From positions 1 to 34,560 of the forward strand of contig JAIHAN010000013.1 of the NCBI GenBank assembly GCA_020054815.1: 34,560 nt of DNA, in the 5' to 3' direction. Position 1 is the first letter of the stretch. Every line of letters begins with the position of its first letter. The stretch comes from Peptococcaceae bacterium (GTDB lineage: Bacteria; Bacillota; Peptococcia; DRI-13). Positions 32,160 through 34,560 of this stretch are shown in pieces. The notes beneath the pieces were generated by a model. It worked only from the letters and a program-made list of their open reading frames with translations, searched no databases and was not told the origin of the DNA. The position numbers and the translations under genes were made by a program.

Positions 32160-32951
32160 TTGTGGATTGCTGTAGTACCCGCTCATAATGAGGAAAACTC
32201 CATCGCGAGAGTCATGGAAAACCTTGTCAGAAGCAGCATAGATAAAATAGTCCTGGTTGCCAACGGCTGCTCCGATAATACCTGCGAACAGGCTATCCGT
32301 TCTTCTGTAGGAAAGCCTATAGAGATCCTTTCTTTCCCGGAACAATTAGGTATTGACGTACCCAGGGCAGCCGGAGCTGCCTATGCCTGTTCCTACCATC
32401 CTAAGGGTATAGTCTTCGTAGATGGTGATATGAAAGGTGAGATCAGTTATGTAGTAAGCGAACTCCTTATGGGTATTGAAAGCGGCCTTGACTTAGCCCT
32501 GACTAACTGTTATCCCTTTATTTATCTTCGTTCGTCCCTGGCCAATACTGTTTTAAAACAACGGGAACTGCTAAACCGCCGGCTCGGCTTATTTAACCAG
32601 CTTGGAGTAGCCACTCCCAGTCATGGTCCCCACGCCGTCTCCGCCAAATTCCTGCAGGAAGTCCCTGTAGAACTACTGGCTATTCCTCCTTTGGCCCTGG
32701 CTTTTGCAGCCCAAAAATCCTTAAGTATAGGTGTGGCCGCCGCCATCTCTCACAACCTTCTTGGCTCCAGTTACCGTAACACCGAACACGCCAAGTTGAT
32801 CGCCGAAACCATCATTGGCGACTGCCAGCTGGCCCTTTCCTTTGTTGAAGGCAAACCCCTGAATACAATCTTTTCGCAAGAAAACTATAACTCTGGCTAC
32901 CAGGCCTCCCGCCGCTTCGACTTGCTGCAATCCTTCCTTGATAATCTCTGA
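32160..32951 (+). CDS. Family 2 glycosyltransferase
   Basis: The 263-residue protein begins WIAVVPAHNEENSIARVMENL, the GT-A fold nucleotide-sugar site, and has FVDGDMKG, a DxD-like metal motif. There is no signal peptide or clear membrane segment, so it is cytoplasmic. The acceptor is unknown. The start is TTG 32160 preceded by AAGGAGGAGAGG; no ATG is available. It is divergent from yabG and convergent with the SleB-like gene. Its position among sporulation genes hints at a spore-related glycan, but this is inference. Confidence 0.85.
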   Translation: MWIAVVPAHNEENSIARVMENLVRSSIDKIVLVANGCSDNTCEQAIRSSVGKPIEILSFPEQLGIDVPRAAGAAYACSYHPKGIVFVDGDMKGEISYVVSELLMGIESGLDLALTNCYPFIYLRSSLANTVLKQRELLNRRLGLFNQLGVATPSHGPHAVSAKFLQEVPVELLAIPPLALAFAAQKSLSIGVAAAISHNLLGSSYRNTEHAKLIAETIIGDCQLALSFVEGKPLNTIFSQENYNSGYQASRRFDLLQSFLDNL

Positions 32952-32990
32952 AAAAACATCCTGTACCGTCTTGAGTACAGGATGTTTTTT
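32951..32990. terminator. Strong bidirectional terminator
   Basis: A perfect 16-bp inverted repeat AAAAAACATCCTGTAC / GTACAGGATGTTTTTT has an 8-nt loop. It gives T-tracts on both strands and serves the convergent glycosyltransferase and SleB-like genes. Confidence 0.95.
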
Positions 32991-32999
32991 CATTTCTGT

Positions 33000-33746
33000 T
33001 TACCTGGCAAAAACATGGTTTCCGATTCTTTTAATAATGGGGCGGGACCAAATCCATTTGCTGGTAGCCTTAGCCGGGTTCCAGTAATAGAGGGCCCCTC
33101 CCGAAGGATCTGAACCGGCCAAGGCTTCCCGGGCGGCCCGCAAAGCCGATGAATTGGGCTCAAGATAAATCTGGCCGTCAGCTACCGCAGTAAAGGCCAG
33201 TGGTTCAAAAATTACGCCCTTGATTGTATTGGGGAAATTTTTGTTTTCAACCCGGTTAAGAATAACGGCCGCTACAGCTACCTGGCCTACATAAGGTTCC
33301 CCTCTGGCTTCACCATAGACCGCACGGGACAGCCAGTAGAGATCTTCCTGGGTAAAAGGTCGAGTGCTGCTACGGGCCGCTGTGTATTGGCCGGGTATTC
33401 TTAACTGCTGCCCCACTGTAATGTAATCACTTTTTAAACTGTTGGCACTCTTTAATTGTGTTACGCTGACACCAAACTTTTTAGCTATCTTGGCTAAGGT
33501 ATCATCTTTTTTTACCACATAGGCACCTGTTTCAATCTGCAGTTTCTGTCCAACTACAATGGTATTACTTTTAAGATTGTTATCCTTTTTGAGACGCTCC
33601 ACGGGGACTCCGTATTGTTTACCAATCGTAAAGAGAGATTCTCCCGGGCGCACTGTATGCGTAACCGCCGCCCAAAGGGGTGTAACGACTGTCAATAACA
33701 TGGTGAAAACCAGTACAAACCCCACCACAAAACGGTTCTTATACAT
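33000..33746 (-). CDS. SleB-type cell wall hydrolase with two LysM domains
   Basis: The protein of about 248 residues has a signal peptide (FVVGFVLVFTMLLTVVTPLWA), two LysM domains (HTVRPGESLFTIGKQYGVP and YVVKKDDTLAKIAKKFGVS) and a C-terminal Hydrolase_2/SleB domain (DLYWLSRAVYGEARGEPYVGQVAVAAVILNRVE, GALYYWNP). The catalytic Glu is expected in GEARGE. SleB-type enzymes are lytic transglycosylases of spore cortex; with LysM instead of the SleB N-domain this one resembles the sporulation-associated hydrolases of Clostridia. ATG 33746 after GGGAGG is better than the track's upstream start at 33764. Confidence 0.93.
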   Translation of the reverse strand: MYKNRFVVGFVLVFTMLLTVVTPLWAAVTHTVRPGESLFTIGKQYGVPVERLKKDNNLKSNTIVVGQKLQIETGAYVVKKDDTLAKIAKKFGVSVTQLKSANSLKSDYITVGQQLRIPGQYTAARSSTRPFTQEDLYWLSRAVYGEARGEPYVGQVAVAAVILNRVENKNFPNTIKGVIFEPLAFTAVADGQIYLEPNSSALRAAREALAGSDPSGGALYYWNPAKATSKWIWSRPIIKRIGNHVFAR

Positions 33747-33897
33747 TGGCATCCTCCCTTCCATCCGACAACTTGGTTTTTTTGTATAGTTTTAGGTTGT
33801 CAGATATCTTACATTATAGCGGAAAGGAGTCCCAGATGCTAGAAGAAATCACAGGCAGCAGCACCATATATATCTAGGGTAAGCTTTACCACTTCTT

Positions 33898-34560
33898 TTA
33901 GTGGTTTCTTTTCCTTTCCCCCCAGGCATTAGCAAGCCTGGCAAACTCCTCCAGGGAAAGGGTTTCACCCCGCCGCATGCCATCAATTCCCGCTTCATCC
34001 AGTACTTGAAGCAGTTCTTCTTTATTCAATCCCGGCTGGATAGAACCAAGGGCATTCAGCAGGGTCTTACGCCGCTGGCCAAAAGCTGCTTTCACAACTT
34101 TAAACAAAAGGGCTTGCTCCTTTACGTCCACGGGAGGCTGTTTCCTTTTTCTTAATAAAAGAACGGCAGAATCCACCTCCGGCACGGGAGTAAACAGGTG
34201 CCGCGGCACCTTAAACAAGATGCTGGGTTCACAATAATATTGGACAGCCAGAGTAATAGCACCATAGTCTTTCGTTCCCGGCGAAGAAGTTAACCTTTCC
34301 GCTACCTCCCACTGCACCATTATAACCATTATCTCAAACTGGTATTCTTTCTCTAAAATATCCATGATAATCGGTGTCGTAATGTAATACGGGAGATTGG
34401 CTACAATTTTGTAGGGATGGGTTAAGCCTTTTTCCCGGGTAAGCTGGTCCAGGTCTACTTTTAAAATATCCCCCTGTATGACTGTCACCTTTTCTTCCGG
34501 TAATATTTCCCGGAGGATAGGAATGAGAGCGGTATCAATTTCCACGGCCAACACCCTGGC
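33898..34560 (-). CDS. rsmA: 16S rRNA (adenine1518/1519-N6)-dimethyltransferase, partial (5' end outside window)
   Basis: The frame is open to the right edge; the track's start at 34554 is artificial. Visible are the SAM-binding acidic residue in VLAVEID, GDILKVDL, the catalytic motif NLPYYITTPII, the KsgA-typical VPRHLFTPVPEVDSAVL, and the C-terminal domain with FGQRRKTLLNAL. RsmA/KsgA dimethylates two adjacent adenines near the 3' end of 16S rRNA during 30S assembly. The gene order rsmA ... yabG - veg matches B. subtilis. A short hairpin ACCACT/AGTGGT at the stop lacks a T-tail on the minus strand and is a doubtful terminator. Confidence 0.95.
   Translation of the reverse strand, partial: ARVLAVEIDTALIPILREILPEEKVTVIQGDILKVDLDQLTREKGLTHPYKIVANLPYYITTPIIMDILEKEYQFEIMVIMVQWEVAERLTSSPGTKDYGAITLAVQYYCEPSILFKVPRHLFTPVPEVDSAVLLLRKRKQPPVDVKEQALLFKVVKAAFGQRRKTLLNALGSIQPGLNKEELLQVLDEAGIDGMRRGETLSLEEFARLANAWGERKRNH

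Overview
The window looks like chromosomal DNA of an endospore-forming, anaerobic Firmicute of the class Clostridia (Peptococcaceae/Desulfotomaculum-like; lineage inferred from gene content, not proven). The evidence is a set of sporulation genes (cotJA/cotJB/cotJC, spoIIR, a DUF3794+LysM coat protein, yabG, veg, a SleB-type hydrolase), strong AGGAGG ribosome binding sites with several GTG/TTG starts, a selA-selD pair in which selD itself contains selenocysteine, and a lysine 2,3-aminomutase. The order rsmA ... yabG - veg matches the Bacillus subtilis ksgA-yabG-veg neighbourhood, with a SleB-like gene and a glycosyltransferase inserted.

Layout. 1-5.8 kb: a truncated AcoR-type sigma-54 activator, then a Tm-1-like module: a TIM-barrel (PF09370-type) enzyme, a UPF0261/Tm-1 N-domain protein, and a sigma-54 activator whose sensor domain is a paralogue of the TIM-barrel enzyme. 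Between activator and enzymes I find a near-consensus -24/-12 promoter and two GGGAA-N6-TTCCC dyads 32 bp apart, so this reads as a self-contained ligand-sensing operon. 6.1-7.5 kb: cotJABC spore-coat operon. 7.6-10.2 kb: a secreted protein with a carbohydrate-binding-like C-terminus and a membrane-anchored protein of unknown function. 10.3-12.9 kb: polar amino-acid ABC transporter with an attenuator and a 91-bp tandem duplication between the binding-protein gene and the permease gene. 13.0-14.6 kb: a 45-residue protein and lysine 2,3-aminomutase. 14.7-20.7 kb: RNase HI and secreted or cell-envelope proteins (polysaccharide deacetylase, YerB-like, AprX-like subtilase, stalk-domain protein, VanW). 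20.9-24.1 kb: thiamine-binding-like protein, Na/Pi cotransporter, FmdB-type zinc ribbon, YkuD L,D-transpeptidase. 24.1-26.6 kb: selD (Sec) and selA. 26.7-34.5 kb: spoIIR, SipL-like coat protein, CAP-domain protein, veg, yabG, glycosyltransferase, SleB-like hydrolase and rsmA (cut by the window end).

Non-coding structure. Three loci carry heptanucleotide tandem repeats (GTTCACG family at 14.65 and 27.46 kb; TTCCGAC and ACTAGTA families at 30.9-31.1 kb), each directly 3' of a minus-strand gene. The 30.9-31.1 kb locus is a duplicated, inverted-repeat-bounded element differing by exactly one heptad. Other notable signals are a possible RBS-sequestering pseudoknot before the YkuD gene, a nested hairpin leader before the stalk-domain gene, a SECIS-like hairpin in selD, and a textbook sigma-A promoter before veg. 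No rRNA, tRNA, CRISPR array, transposase or prophage gene was recognised.
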